A DNA stretch of 64,000 bases from the NCBI GenBank assembly GCA_032207245.1, contig CM063498.1, positions 94,165,301 to 94,229,300 of the forward strand, read 5' to 3'. The translations under genes and the position numbers were made by a program. Positions within the stretch are counted from its first letter, which is position 1; each line of letters starts with the position of its first letter. The stretch is from Pardosa pseudoannulata. Its lineage: Eukaryota > Arthropoda > Arachnida > Araneae > Lycosidae. This document shows positions 10,255-24,125 of this stretch, piece after piece. The notes below the pieces were generated by a model. It searched no databases. It had not been told where the DNA came from and was given only the letters and a program-made list of their open reading frames with translations.

Positions 10255-11710
10255 ATGTGACAATTTTTTCAAGCTTACAGACGTTTTTCATCTGTTTTAA
10301 ATTCCCAAATCGAAATTAAATAGCGAACAAGAATTTCCTTAAAGCACAATTTGTTTTTATATGTATTTACACAAGCCTAATACTTTATAATAATGTTTCT
10401 GACATGTAGAGTGAACAATTTATTGAAATTTAGTAACGTTTACCTTCTAAGTAACCATAAAATATATCACTGTTACCTTAAAATTACTTTGTTGGTGATA
10501 CTTTAAAAATGAAATCAGAACCTTAGTTCTTCAAAATGCATTTAATAAATTTTGCTAGTTTAAAATATGTTTCAGACTTTTTACGTTTTTCAGCAGCATC
10601 TTTTTTCATATTCTAATTAAACAGAACTGCTTAAATGCCATTTTTTTCAACTTACAAAAATTTTCCTACGTTTTAAATCCTTCAGATGTAATTAAGTATC
10701 ATAAGATATTCTTACCGCACAATTTGTTTTAATGTATTTACACACACCTAATATTATATAAATATGTATCTAGCAAACTAAAATAAGTAGTTATTGAAAC
10801 TAAATGACCTCTATATTTTACCTCTAAGCAACCCTACCATGTGAGCATTCGAATAATCAATAAGCTCAAAACCATCGCAAAATATAGACTTCTTATTTCA
10901 GTGGATCCCTTCCCATGTTAACGTCCCTGGAAATCAAGTCGTCGATTTCTTAGTCAAAATAGGCTGCTCTGAGAATGTGACCACTGATTACACACTCACA
11001 TACCGATAGATTTACTTCTTAATGAAAATTGAGGACAAGCAGGTCTGGATTAATAGGAAAATCCCAGGGGGTGCTTTGGAATTTGACGGAGACAGAAATG
11101 TTCAAACGGCAGTGTCCAGATTACTCAGTGGGTATTTGAAATGCATGACCTACAAATCTAGCTGAAAGGTATTCCAGACTTGTTCCAAGTGTCACCTATG
11201 ATCCCCTGAACATATCCTCGATTGTTTGGGGTTGGCTTTGGAAGATGTCTATGCGAGTCTTCTATAGGATGGCTAGGGTTAATGGTATCATGGATCTGAT
11301 CTAGCTGCCGCTAGATTCTGAAGAATAAGACACAACAACAACAACTAACCCTAAAATGTATCATTAAGTAATCAGAAAATATATTTACTCTTACCTTAAA
11401 ATTACTTTGTTAATATTACTTTAAAAAAGACATGAGAACATTAGTTCTTCTAAATATTTTTAGTAAATTTTGCTAATTTAAAACATGTTTCAGACTTTTT
11501 ACGCTTTTTAGCAGCCTCCTTATTTCTGACTGTATAAGATTGTTTGAATTCCATTTTTTCTAGCTGACACAATTTTTTTCTATACTTTAACTCCCCCAGT
11601 TGCAATTAAATGATATTTAAAATATTCTTATACTACAGTTTGATTTTAGATGCATTTACACAGGGCTAATACTTTATAAAATATTTCAGACCCATTATAA
11701 GAACAGTGGA
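10255..11710. repeat. ~365-bp tandem repeat, 2.5 copies, split by a LINE
   Basis: A partial copy (about 10255-10432), a full copy (10433-10800) and a third copy (10800-11710) share CCTTAAAATTACTTTGTT, ATGTTTCAGACTTTTTACG and a closing TTTACACA..CTAATA motif. The third copy is interrupted at 10837-11346 by a LINE fragment, and its two halves resume on either side. Copies are about 75-80% alike by eye. Confidence 0.7.
10837..11346 (+). mobile_element. non-LTR retrotransposon 3' end (RNase H region), truncated
   Basis: Translation from about 10903 reads as the RNase H and C-terminal part of an arthropod LINE: WIPSHV-type residues survive as VDPFPCNVPGNQVVDFL, followed by LTYR, VWINRKIPGGALEF, RNVQTAVSRLLSGYLK and a Cys-rich CSKCHL...SPEHIL stretch. 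Several stops and frame changes show it is dead. The 3' end is a short CAA-repeat tail (about 11331-11346), and a 7-bp duplication AACCCTA flanks the insert at 10830-10836 and 11347-11353. The 5' truncation is typical of target-primed reverse transcription. Confidence 0.8.
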
Positions 11711-11759
11711 CGCTACAATGCATATCTAAAAATAATATAAATTTAAATGTATGAGAAAA

Positions 11760-14345
11760 GAGGTAAATAACTAATCATCTTCTCAATACGTGTATAATAA
11801 TAATTTTCATATTTTAAATATATGAAACACTCCAAATACATTTCTAACTATCATATACTTTTTCACATTACCAAAGATTTACTTTGCAGAATATGGTATA
11901 ACAGTAAGTTAAAAATACCATATATTCTTTAAATTAATATTGAAACATACCAGGTACATTTTTAACCGCCATATATATACTTCTAGATTATTGACATTTT
12001 ACTTTGCAGAATATAGTATAAAATTTAAACCTGGAAAAATGTATCGTTTACATTTCGTTAGAATCTATCTGTTCCAAACTGCAATTTGAAAACTATTAAC
12101 ATTAAATCATTAACCATTCCCATTAAATTTTAAATATGTCTTATTTAAGACTTATTTATTCCACTGAAACAATTAACAAGGTTAAATGATTTTAATTCAT
12201 AATGAAGAGGTAGATAAGTTTTAACTTCGTATAAATTAATATCATCATAATTATTCAACAAAACAGATAGTTAGCACTAAATATTTTTACAAAATATTTT
12301 CTAATTTGAGAGAACAATTTCTAAGCATCTATTTGTGTAAAAAAATATTTTTCAAATGTTAGAATTATTTGAAACACTCTAAATGCATTTCTAGCTATCA
12401 TATACGTTTGTAGATTACCGGATATTTACTTTGCAGAATACTATATAACAGTAAGTTAAAATTAACATATATACTTAAAATAGTATTGAAACATTCTATG
12501 TACATTTTTAACCACCATTACACATTTGTAGATTATCGATAATTTTCTTTGAAGAACATCATATAAAAATTAGTCATGCGTTTGTATTTCATTAGAATTT
12601 ATATGTTCCAAGCTGCAATTTGAAAACTATATTCCATTAACATTAAATTTTTAAAATGTCTTATTTAAGACTTATTATTCCACTGAAAAAATAAATATGC
12701 ATAAATATTTTTAATTCATAATTAAGAGGTAAATAAATTTTAATTTCCTGTAAATTAATATTATCTTAATTGTTCAACAAAACAGATAGTTAGCACTAAA
12801 TTTTTTTAACAAAATATTTTCTTATTTGAGAGAACAATTTCTAATCATCTTCTCTATTCTCGTATAACAATAATTTTCAAATTTAAATATGTGAAACATT
12901 CAATGCATTTCTATCTACCATATACATTTGTAGATTACCAAAGATTTACTTTGAAGAATATGGTACAACAGTAAGTTAAAAATAGCATATATTCCTAAAA
13001 TTAATATTGAAACATACCAGGTACATTTTTAACCGCCATATATATATTTGTAGATTATTGACATTTTACTTTGCTGAATACAGTATAAAATTTAGTCCTG
13101 GGAAAGTATATCTTTTGTATTTCAATAGAATCTATATTTTCCAATCTGCAATTTGAAAACTATTAACATTAAACCATTAACCATTCACATTAAATTTTAA
13201 ATATGTCTTATTTAAGACTTATTTATTCCACTGAAAAAATAAAGAAGGTTAACTGTTTTTAATTCATAATGAAGAGGTAAATAAATTTTAAATTCATGTA
13301 AATTAATATCATCTAAATTATTCAACAAAACAGAGTGTTATGACTAAATTTTTTTACAAAATATTTTCTTACTTGAGATGACAATTTCTAATCATCTTCT
13401 CTATTCGAGTACAACGATAATTTTCAAATATTAAATATATGAAACACTCCAAATGAATTTCTAACTATCATATACTTTTGTACATTACCAAAGATTTACT
13501 TTCCAGAATATGGTATAACAGTAAGTTATACCATATTCTGGAATATGGTATAACAGTAAAAATAATATATATTCTTAAAATTAATATTGAAACATACCAA
13601 GTACATTTTTAACCGCCATACATATTTGTAAATTATCGACATTTTATTTTGCTGAATATAGCATAAAATTTAGTCCTGTGAAAATGTATCGTTTGCATTT
13701 TCTTAGAATCTATATGTTCCAATGTGCTATTTGAAAACTATATTTCATTAACATTAAATTTTTAAAATTTCTTATTTAAGACTTATATATTCCATTTAAA
13801 AAATAAACATGCATAAATGTTTTTAATTCATAATGAAAAGTTAAAACAATTTAATTTCGTGTAAATTAATATCCTCTTAATTATTCAGCAAAATAGAGCA
13901 TTATCACTAAATCTTTTTTACAAAATATTTTCTTAATTGAGAGATCAATTTCTAATCAATTTCTCTATTCTCGTATGACAACAATTTTCAAATTTTTAAT
14001 ATATGAAACACTCCAAATTCATTTCTATCTATCGTATATTTTTGTAGATTACCGAAGATTTACTTTGCAGAATATTGCATAACAGTAAGTTAAAATTAAT
14101 TTAAGCAGTAATTAATCACCTTTTAATCATTAAATAAATTTAATATTTAAAAAATGCCTTATTTAAGACTTATTTGTTCCACTCAAAAGATAAATATGCA
14201 TATATGTTTTATTCATAATAAATTTTAATTTCGTATAAAAGAATACTATCCTAATTATTGAGCAAAACAGAACGTTAGCACTAATTTTTGTTTTATGAAA
14301 TATTTTCTTACTTGAGATGACAATTTCTAACCATCTTCCCTATTC
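11760..14345. repeat. ~547-bp satellite array with dimeric sub-units
   Basis: The anchor GAAACAC/GAAACAT recurs at 11824, 12371, 12893, 13441 and 14005, giving periods of 547, 522, 548 and 564 bp. Each unit also holds a second, diverged sub-copy about 115 bp downstream (GAAACATACCAGGTAC...GCAGAATATAGTATAAAA), so the unit is a dimer of ~115-130 bp modules plus a unique part with CTTATTTAAGACTTATT and CAACAAAACAGA. The last unit is deleted internally and the array ends near 14345. No coding potential. Confidence 0.85.
13501..13543. repeat. perfect 19-bp inverted repeat inside one satellite unit
   Basis: Arm 13501-13519 (TTCCAGAATATGGTATAAC) is exactly reverse-complementary to 13525-13543, with a 5-nt spacer AGTAA. 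A third partial copy in direct orientation follows at 13544-13559. Other units of the array have only the single forward copy, so this is a local inverted duplication in one unit, of the kind produced by template switching at a fork. Confidence 0.9.
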
Positions 14346-14980
14346 TCTTATTTAATTTTGTCAACCACTAATCTCCTTATTTCCACGTTTAAATAACCCT
14401 CCAACCGTTTTCTCCCTTTTCAATAAAAATATGCCGTGTCTCTGGGAACCAGCCGCGTTGACGACGTCCGGACAAGCAATAAAACTGAGTAAATGCCGCA
14501 TTTTCATTACTGGATATCCATTTCCCTTCCAAAAATTGTGTGTCCTCACAACAAGTCGAATTTCCTTCTCTCGGAAAGTTTTCCCGCCTCCCGCTCACCC
14601 ACCAGACGGAACACAAACACCGTTTACGTAAGGAGCGCAGGGAAATCAAACAAACAACTCTCTGGGAGTTTTGGAAGGGATGATGTTGTCCCCCTTCTCT
14701 TGCCCTGCATTTTTGATGTGCCTGGAAATGTCAACATTTTTCATCTCCGATTAAATTTGTTTTCGGGGCCCGATTTCGGAGGATGTAAGTCTCCCTTTCG
14801 TCCGGATATATCTCCAACATGTCACAGGCTGGGTATTCATGAATGTTAATATATTTGCTCGGAAATGGGGTTTTATAACAACCCCGGAGACGAATATGAT
14901 GAAATCCTTCCTCCTTAAGAGGTCACTTATTCTCCCCAAATCGCCTACGACCAAGAGAGAATGGGATAAAGGACGATCGA
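14346..14980. other. non-repetitive GC-normal island between two satellites
   Basis: About 630 bp with clearly higher GC than its neighbours, no tandem structure, and overlapping short open frames on both strands that resemble no protein. A GGGGTT/AACCCC hairpin lies at 14867-14885. It might be a conserved regulatory element, an exon or UTR of an unrecognised gene, or a fragment of an unknown element. The sequence alone does not decide. Confidence 0.35.
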
Positions 14981-16125
14981 TTACAGAGATTTGAAGGCTC
15001 GCCGTCTTAAGGTTACAGTAGGGCTAAATTTGCCTGAAAATTCGACAGTTCTTTTTCACCGAACAGTGAGATATAACTAATAAAAAAAGAGCATGCTGTA
15101 ATATCCTTCTTCTTAATATTTATATAATTATTATCACAATAAATAAATTGTTATTTAATAAATTGTTATTAATAATCACTTTAAAAAATTGTAAAACAGT
15201 AATTTTCGAATTAAATGAGTATTTTAATCAATCCAGATGCATTTTTAAGCCCTTTAACAGTTTAATTTTTTTCCCGAATTCGACCTCAAAACTGTCACAT
15301 TTTTTATTGCATATTTTTGTTCATGTTACATTTGTAAGCTGGAAAATGTTATTAAAAGTAATATTTACAAAGATTTGAAGGCTCTTTACAGAAATTTGAA
15401 TTCTCGCCGTCTTAAGGTTACAGTAGGGCTAAATCTGCCTGAAAATTCGACAGTTCTTTTTCACCGAACAGTGAGATATAACTAATAATAAAAGAGCATG
15501 CTGTAATATCCTTCTTCTTAATATTTATATAATTACTATCACAATAAATAAATTGTTATTAATAATCACTTTAAAAAATTGTAAAACAGTAATTTTCGAA
15601 TTAAATGAGTATTTTACTCAATCCAGATGCATTTTTAAGCCCCTTAACAGTTTAATTTTTTTCCCGAATTCAACCTCAAAACTGTCACATTTTTGTTCAT
15701 GTTACATTTGTAAGCTGGAAAATGTTATTAAAGTAATATTTACAGAGATTTGAAGGCTCTTTACAGAGATTTGAAGGCTCGCCGTCTTAAGGTTACAGTA
15801 GGGCTAAATTTGCCTGAAAATTCGACAGTTCTTTTTCACCGAACAGTGACATATAACTAATAATAAAAGAACATGCTGTAATATCCTTCCTCTTAATATT
15901 TATATAATTATTATCACAATAAATAAATTGTTATTAATAATCACTTTAAAAAAATTTAAAACAGTAATTTTCGAATTAAATGAGTATTTCAATCTATCCA
16001 GATGCATTTTTAACCCCTTAACAGTTTAATTTTTTTTTTCATGAATTAGACCTCAAAAATGTCCCATTTTTTTATTACATGTTTTTGTTCATGCTACATT
16101 TGTAAGCCTGAATATGTTTCTTAAA
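14981..16125. repeat. ~375-405-bp tandem repeat, three copies
   Basis: GCCGTCTTAAGGTTACAGTA recurs at 15001, 15406 and 15781. Each copy continues with GGGCTAAAT, a GAACAGTGA motif, GAGCATGCTGTAATATCC, a TA-rich middle and CAGATGCATTTTTAA. The first copy is longer through a duplicated AATAAATTGTTATT segment. Short open frames at 15148-15378 and 15553-15753 are products of the repeat and not genes. Confidence 0.85.
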
Positions 16126-16181
16126 ATCATAGTTCTAATTATTTTAAACATATATTGCCGCATAAAGAACCTTAACCAACC

Positions 16182-16253
16182 AGCTAAGTGGCCGAATGGT
16201 CAAAGCACGCGATCTAGACTCGAAGATTGTGGGTTCGATGCTTGCCATAGCTG
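16182..16253 (+). pseudogene. tRNA-Leu(UAG)-like pseudogene or SINE head
   Basis: Seven bases AGCTAAG pair six of seven with CATAGCT at 16246-16252, leaving a discriminator G. Position 8 starts TGGCCGAATGGTCAAAGC, typical of the D arm and A box of tRNA-Leu. The anticodon loop reads TCTAGAC (UAG). The T arm GTGGGTTCGATGCTTGC is degenerate on its 3' side. The variable arm is shorter than in a real tRNA-Leu and position 33 is C instead of T, so a working tRNA is unlikely. No poly(T) terminator follows closely. Confidence 0.55.
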
Positions 16254-16285
16254 TTTATCCAAAGTACGGATTTTTAATTTAAAAA

Positions 16286-16505
16286 TGTTATTTATTGTTT
16301 CCTTATGTTTCCTTATGTTCTTGAACATTCTAGATCTTTCTTTAATATGTAAATTAGTTAGTTTTCGAATATTCTGTTCGAGTATAAAAGCTGATACCCA
16401 CTAGTTGTAAGCAACTTCTCGGTCTTGTAAAGTTGCGAGTTGCTACTTAGCTTCAATAAATTCTTCTGTTACGTTAAAGGTGTGTTCATTCGAATCTCCG
16501 TGACA
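16286..16505 (+). mobile_element. possible solo LTR
   Basis: The interval begins TGTTA and ends TGACA, compatible with inverted LTR termini. Inside are a clean TATA box (TATAAAAG, 16383-16390) and, 65-70 bp further on, a polyadenylation signal AATAAA (16455-16460), in the order expected of U3-R-U5. Flanking pentamers (AAAAA and ATATA) are not a convincing target duplication and no second LTR is present. It could instead be part of an unrelated repeat. Confidence 0.4.
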
Positions 16506-17159
16506 ATATAACAACAGTTTTACAAGAAATAAAAGAATGTTTTTTCTGGAAGCTTATTTTTCTGTCTCGTGTACCACAGAAAGGGAAGTTACGTTTACAG
16601 TTTTGCATATAGAATTAAAAATATTTTCGTTTACAATTACTACACAATTATTTTCGAATGCAAATACTACAAGTACATTTATTTAACCTGTTTTTTCAAA
16701 TATCAGATTTAGTGCTATAAATCTTGAAAAACGGTAAGAGGCATAGTCCAACGTCACAGTCCGGACAAAAATACCTAGTCTTTTCTTAATTCTTTTGTAT
16801 ATGTTATTTTTCTTCAGTGAACACACGTAGCACTAGTTTCCAGGTCTTAGTTTTTATCTGTAGGCGGAATTGCTGTTAAAAAATCTCTTTGGGTCAGTAC
16901 CCCAAAAACTCTAAAAGCTCTCGGGGTAATGAAAAACCTATCAGAAATCCCGCGCTTTTAAACCAAACTAAATACATTTCGAAAACTAACATCTTGTGGA
17001 CATATATTGGGCTAAATTGACATTAATAATACAAAACTTACTACTAAAACAGTGAGTATTACAAAGGAATCATATTGCCCGTACGCCGTAGGGGCAAATC
17101 ATTAAAGGCAAGATGCGCCCGTACGGTGTACGTGAAAAACAGGCCAGGGGTTAACTGTC
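16506..17159. other. no gene recognised
   Basis: AT-rich with a few GC-richer patches. GCCCGTACGCCGTA and GCCCGTACGGTGTACG, about 45 bp apart near 17077 and 17116, form a short imperfect direct repeat. Nothing else is supported. Confidence 0.5.
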
Positions 17160-17930
17160 ATCGACATTTTTAGATTATCGACAATTTACTTCCCAGAATA
17201 TAGTATAAAAATTAGTTCAAATTAATTGTACTGAGGTACTTTTCCACGATGGTCAGCACGTACACGAACAGCTGTGGAAGAAATTTCCAAGAATTTGGAC
17301 TTCGATTATTAACTTTCAGTTTTAGAGACCCCTTCCGAGGAGTTATAAATCTTGGAATGGCACAAGCGTAATGGTCAAGCTCGCATAGAGATGTAACCGT
17401 GAGTTATGGGGGCAGGGGCTAAAAATAATGTCAGCTTTCACAAAAGGGGCTATTTTAATGAGCCCACCTGCACTCCCGAAGGGGGTGCAAATGTGGGAAA
17501 ATTTCACCAAAACTAAAACAGTAATTTTCGAATTAAATCAGTATTTTAATCAATCCAGATGCATTTTTGACTATCATATACGTTTTTAGATTATCGACAA
17601 TTTACTTCCCAGAATATAGTATAAAAATTAGTTCAAATTAATTGTACTGAGGTACTTTTCCACGATGGTCAGCACGCTCATGCACAACTCTGGAAGAAAT
17701 TTCAAAGAATTTAGGACTTCGATTGTTGACTTCGACCGATAGAGACCCCTGCGGAGGAGTTATAAATCTCGGAATGGCACAAGAGTAATAGTCAAGCTCG
17801 CACAGAGATGTTACCGTGAGTTATGGGGGCAGGGGCTAAAAATAATGTCAGCTTTCATAAAAGGTGATATTTTTATGAGCACACCGGCACTCCCGAAAGG
17901 GGTGCAAATGTGGGAAAATTTCACCAATAA
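17160..17930. repeat. 422-bp tandem pair sharing modules with the upstream satellites
   Basis: Two copies start with TAGATTATCGACAATTTACTTCCCAGAATATAG, which is the end of the 547-bp satellite unit. They continue with a GC-richer body (GTACTTTTCCACGATGGTCAGCACG, GAGTTATAAATC, GAGTTATGGGGGCAGGGG, CTCCCGAA-GGGGTGC) that is not seen elsewhere. Between the copies at about 17515-17572 lies a stretch (CAGTAATTTTCGAATTAAAT...CAGATGCATTTTTGA) taken from the ~390-bp repeat at 15-16 kb. The array is therefore a mosaic. Confidence 0.8.
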
Positions 17931-18240
17931 GTGATTGGCAAAGAAGAATACGTGGTGTTAAAACCCAGGTGAGGAGTTGGGAAAGAGAGTGAAGAAAGGG
18001 AGTCGAAGTCCTGATTGAAGAGTTGTTGAATATCCAGAGAACCCGGACCAGCAATCGAGTCCCGAAACCCGCATGCTACCATAGACGTATAGCGAAATAA
18101 CGGCCACTACGTCAGTACCGACGCCCATTTAAGCCTTTTACATCCTGATGAAAGCCAGAGACTGCTCCCCTGTAATATCCGGAGGTAAATAGATGTAACA
18201 TATTTATGACGGTTATTTAGGGTCCAGTTAGTAATTCAAT
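17931..18240. other. GC-richer tail of the mosaic repeat, unrecognised
   Basis: About 300 bp of balanced composition directly after the second 422-bp copy. Reading frames are short and resemble nothing. It may be single-copy DNA captured with the repeat, or the end of an unknown element. Confidence 0.35.
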
Positions 18241-21156
18241 ATTTTGATTATGGAATAACGTATAACAAAAGAGAATTGTAATAATTATTGTGTAATGATG
18301 AATATAAAATCTAAATACTTGCTGGTTCTGTTATATGTGATCAAGTAGTATATCAATTTGTAAATAGTATACAGAATAAATGTCTTAAGTAATGTTAGCT
18401 TTCCAAAGCAGCATGCCAAAGCATGCCAAATATAAGGTATTATATTTTTACTGTGTTTCCCCTTTGTAAACGAACACTGGTGTTAGTGTTAAGTACATTA
18501 TAACATTAAAATTGAAATACCCCAAGTGAGATTCTAACCCTCATGTGCATTTGAATATTACCAATAGTTTACTTTACATAATATTGCATAAAAATTAGTT
18601 AAAATTAATACATTTAGATGAGTCAAAAATTTTTAAATGAATTAGTACGCATACTTTATTTAGGGAAAGTAAACATTTTAATTATTATTACCATTTTTCT
18701 ACTATTATTACCAGTCGAATGTTTGTGATAACAACTTAGTTTTATTCTAAAGCCTAAAAGGTATTATATGGGTAAATTTGATTATCTTATGCGGAAAGAG
18801 AGAATAATGCTCTTTTCGATATAGTTAAAACATTATTCACTTTAGAAATTATTAAGGTCTTACATAGGAAATTGTATAATATATAATATACAATATTGAA
18901 TATTAATATTTCAAATTTAACTAATAACATAGTTATGTTTTGAATATATAATATACACAATTTTATTATTTTAATTATAATCCCTTTATAATGATTTTTC
19001 CCTTTAATATATGCTTCTAAGGGCATTACTATGCAACAACATTTAAAATCTGAAAACTTTTTAATTTTTAAAAATTAACACTTTAAAATTTATATGTTTT
19101 CCAATTTTGATATAACGCATGTACGAATAACAATTTCAAAGTAATATTTTGATTTTTAAGTAAAGATAATATAGTAATTTAACTGCTGGGTTTGTAAATT
19201 ATTGCTTACAAATATAATAATTCTAAAAGTAAAAACTTTAAATTTTTTAGGGTGATATTTTGTTTTGTGTATAATATTTTGAAGATTTATACGTTTAATT
19301 AAAATTTCTATATCAAATTTAAAAAAATATATTCTAGAATATATGTACAAAGTTTTAATCATGTAGTTTAAATAAAATTTTAGATATATCAATTTGAATT
19401 CAACAAATTTTCAAAAGATGTTCTGAGAAAATTGGACTAAATGACTCCAATACTAGTTTTAAATAAATGTCTGTAATTTATTATATTTTACACTTTTAGA
19501 CTAAATTTTTATGAAGGTTAAATTATCAACTTTAATGCAATGTCATTGTGAAATTAATTGACTCTACAATCATATTTACTTTTTTTAATATAGCTTTTTA
19601 GCACATAGAGTAGTTTATACATGAGAACAATTTTTAAATACTTTACCTGTTGAATAGGAAAAGGTGTACACTACCATTATAAAAACACAAAATTTTATGT
19701 AATTATTTCAAAAGCATTCAGTTTTCTTTATTTCATTTGATTTCACCATTTTCACAAAAATATAGTGTGTTTTTAATTTGAAAATAGAAAAAAAGTTATT
19801 ATCTTTAGATTTGTGTGTTCCTGGACAACCTTTAATCACCGTCTTAAAAACTTGAAAATATTTGGATTGTTCATAAGTTTTCCATTTAACATAGGTAACA
19901 AAAAAAAATAATTTCCAGCAAACAAAAAATATACAAATTATATTAACTGCTCTAAAAACAGAACGTTAGGCATTTATAGAGTTAATACTCTTTAACCATA
20001 ATAAACATACATTTCTGCAATAATTCTATCCAGTCTTAACATAGAATGCAATATAGAATTTCAAACTCTGTAAATATTTACTATATTATCATTATTTATT
20101 CAGTTTATAGTGCCATGAATTTGTTTATTGATGGTAGTAAATATAATAATTACATTGAAAGAAATGTATCTTAGAAACATCATTCTTTTCATATAGAAAG
20201 GCTATAGTAAGAAAGTTTATATTCTCATAATTTAGTATGCTATTTATTTCTTAATGTTCTGTTCAACATTTAACCAGAAATAATCATTCTTTTGGTATTC
20301 TTATACTTTCTTATTCAATTGAATGTAAACTACTGGGAGGGAACTATTGAAAAATTTGGTTTCCCTCGGCAAATTGGGCGAAAGTATTGGCGATGTTTAC
20401 TAAAACACAAAAGTAATCCATCCAAACTTTGTATTTCTTGCTTTCTCTAGCAACTTTAATTAATACACAGTGCGCCATCGTAATAGAATTATATAGTCTT
20501 ACTTAATTAAAGAAAAAGCCTTGAAAAAGGGACATTTATTTTTATGGGCAATTAATCCCTTAACAGTTTACAAACGCAACAGCTCCAAATTATTAAAAGT
20601 CAGCCATAGTCAACCATTAATGGTTTGTTATATCTAAATTTTTTAAGCATTTCGCACTTTTAATATACAAGAAAAGAGTGACACAAGAAGAGTTGGATGC
20701 AAATAACATATAAATTATAATATAGATACAGATTCTTTGTACTCGGTGAAATGAGAAGAAAATGTTAGACGTCCATACTCAAACTATTATCGCCAAAGTT
20801 GGATAGGGGACCCAAATCAACAGTCAACCGTACTGAGAGTGTAAACTAATCTGTATACCATCAATTTTGTATGATAAATTAATAAAGATAAAATTATAAC
20901 TGTTTTTTATACTTTCAATAAAGAAAAACTATTAGAAGATTAGGTTATGAAAAGAATTTGTCTTTATTAGCAAAAATTTCCTCAGGTGTGCTAAACTACC
21001 TTAGCAAACAGTTGAGCAACCGACTTAGTTAATATCTTTGTTAAAGGTAGATATCATAAATCCATTGATTACTGCAACTGATTAGATATATGACAGAAAA
21101 CTATAATGAAACTTATAAAGAAATTGCTTGTATTAAACTCAAATTGTAAACTATTC
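18241..21156. other. AT-rich DNA, nothing recognised except one stray satellite module
   Basis: At about 18515-18610 a single diverged copy of the satellite sub-unit is visible (GAAATACCCCAAGTG...TTTACTTTACATAATATTG). The rest is very AT-rich, with chance frames of up to about 80 codons on the minus strand (18787-19392) rich in Ile, Leu, Tyr and Lys, as expected from base composition. Confidence 0.55.
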
Positions 21157-21320
21157 TAAAACAATAACTAAATATAATACTTTATTTTTTGTTTAAGTAA
21201 TAAACCTTTAAAAACATATGCTCATCCTGTAACTCTGAAAGGCTTTAAAATTTATTCTCTCTGCAATATGACAAGAAATTCTCTTCTCTTTTGAAGTAAT
21301 TTGCAATTGTAAATATAGCA
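21157..21320 (+). repeat. direct duplicate, first copy
   Basis: CTAAAACAATAACTAA.TATAATACTTTATTT, TAACTCTGAAAGGCTTTA and GCAATATGAC.AGAAATTCTC all recur in the same order at 24126-24295. The two copies bracket the mariner, the (TA)n tract and the MITE. They may be remnants of a larger duplication or of one dispersed repeat. Confidence 0.75.
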
Positions 21321-21429
21321 ACGCGTTAAACCTGATTTGAAATACCTCAGAACAGATTTGACTTGCAAGAAAACGTTCCCCAAACCAGAATCTTAAACGG
21401 GGATAAAATCAAATAATCCATAAAAATAG

Positions 21430-21482
21430 GAAAGCGCGTCTTCGACGTTTTTGGGTCGCTTGGGGCTTCTCATCAGGCTGTT
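21430..21482 (-). other. hammerhead-like or element-tail motif, decayed
   Basis: On the minus strand CTGATGAGAAGCCCC is followed by AAAAACGTCGAAGACGCG. The CTGATGAG block plus a nearby GAA/GTC block recall the hammerhead ribozyme core found in Penelope-like and other retroelements, but a paired stem II is not visible and the GAAA core is altered. At best this is a decayed relative. Confidence 0.25.
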
Positions 21483-21894
21483 GGCATTGTTTCTTGCCTC
21501 CTAATACTCAAGAATTTCTATGGAAATAGGAAAACAATTTCATTCTCGTGCTCTATGCAAAAATTTTGGAAATACACTGACAAAATCTTAACATAAATAG
21601 GAACTTGAAACATTCTTGTTAAACTCTGACAAAATAAAATTTTTTTACTAGCAAATTCATACTTGTATTCCCTGTATTACAAGATATATGTTTCTAATGT
21701 TTTTCTACGATACATTATTATATTTTTTATTATAACATATTAATTTGATAACATATTATTTTTCCTCTGGCATTTTAAATCAATACTTGAGATAAGTTTG
21801 ATAAAAATGATCAATTTTTTTAATAAGTATAATTTCATTCAGTAAACAAATTTGCATATTGTTTCTAAAGTCTTTTAAGATTACTAGTATATAT

Positions 21895-24087
<2,193 letters not shown>

Positions 24088-24125
24088 TATATACAGGTAT
24101 AGCATTTCAAAATCAAATTGTAGCA

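Noticed and set aside
14389..14954. Overlapping 60-118-codon frames on both strands
   Set aside because: Higher GC lowers stop frequency; no frame has family resemblance or splice context.
11760..16125. CRISPR-like regular repeats
   Set aside because: Units are hundreds of bases long, contiguous and eukaryotic-satellite-like, with no short repeat-spacer pattern.
18135..18175. CTGATGAAAGCCAGAGACTG as a hammerhead ribozyme
   Set aside because: No GAAA core and no pairing for stems I-III could be found.
18787..19392. Two minus-strand frames of about 78 codons
   Set aside because: Composition is what very AT-rich DNA yields by chance, with no supporting signals.
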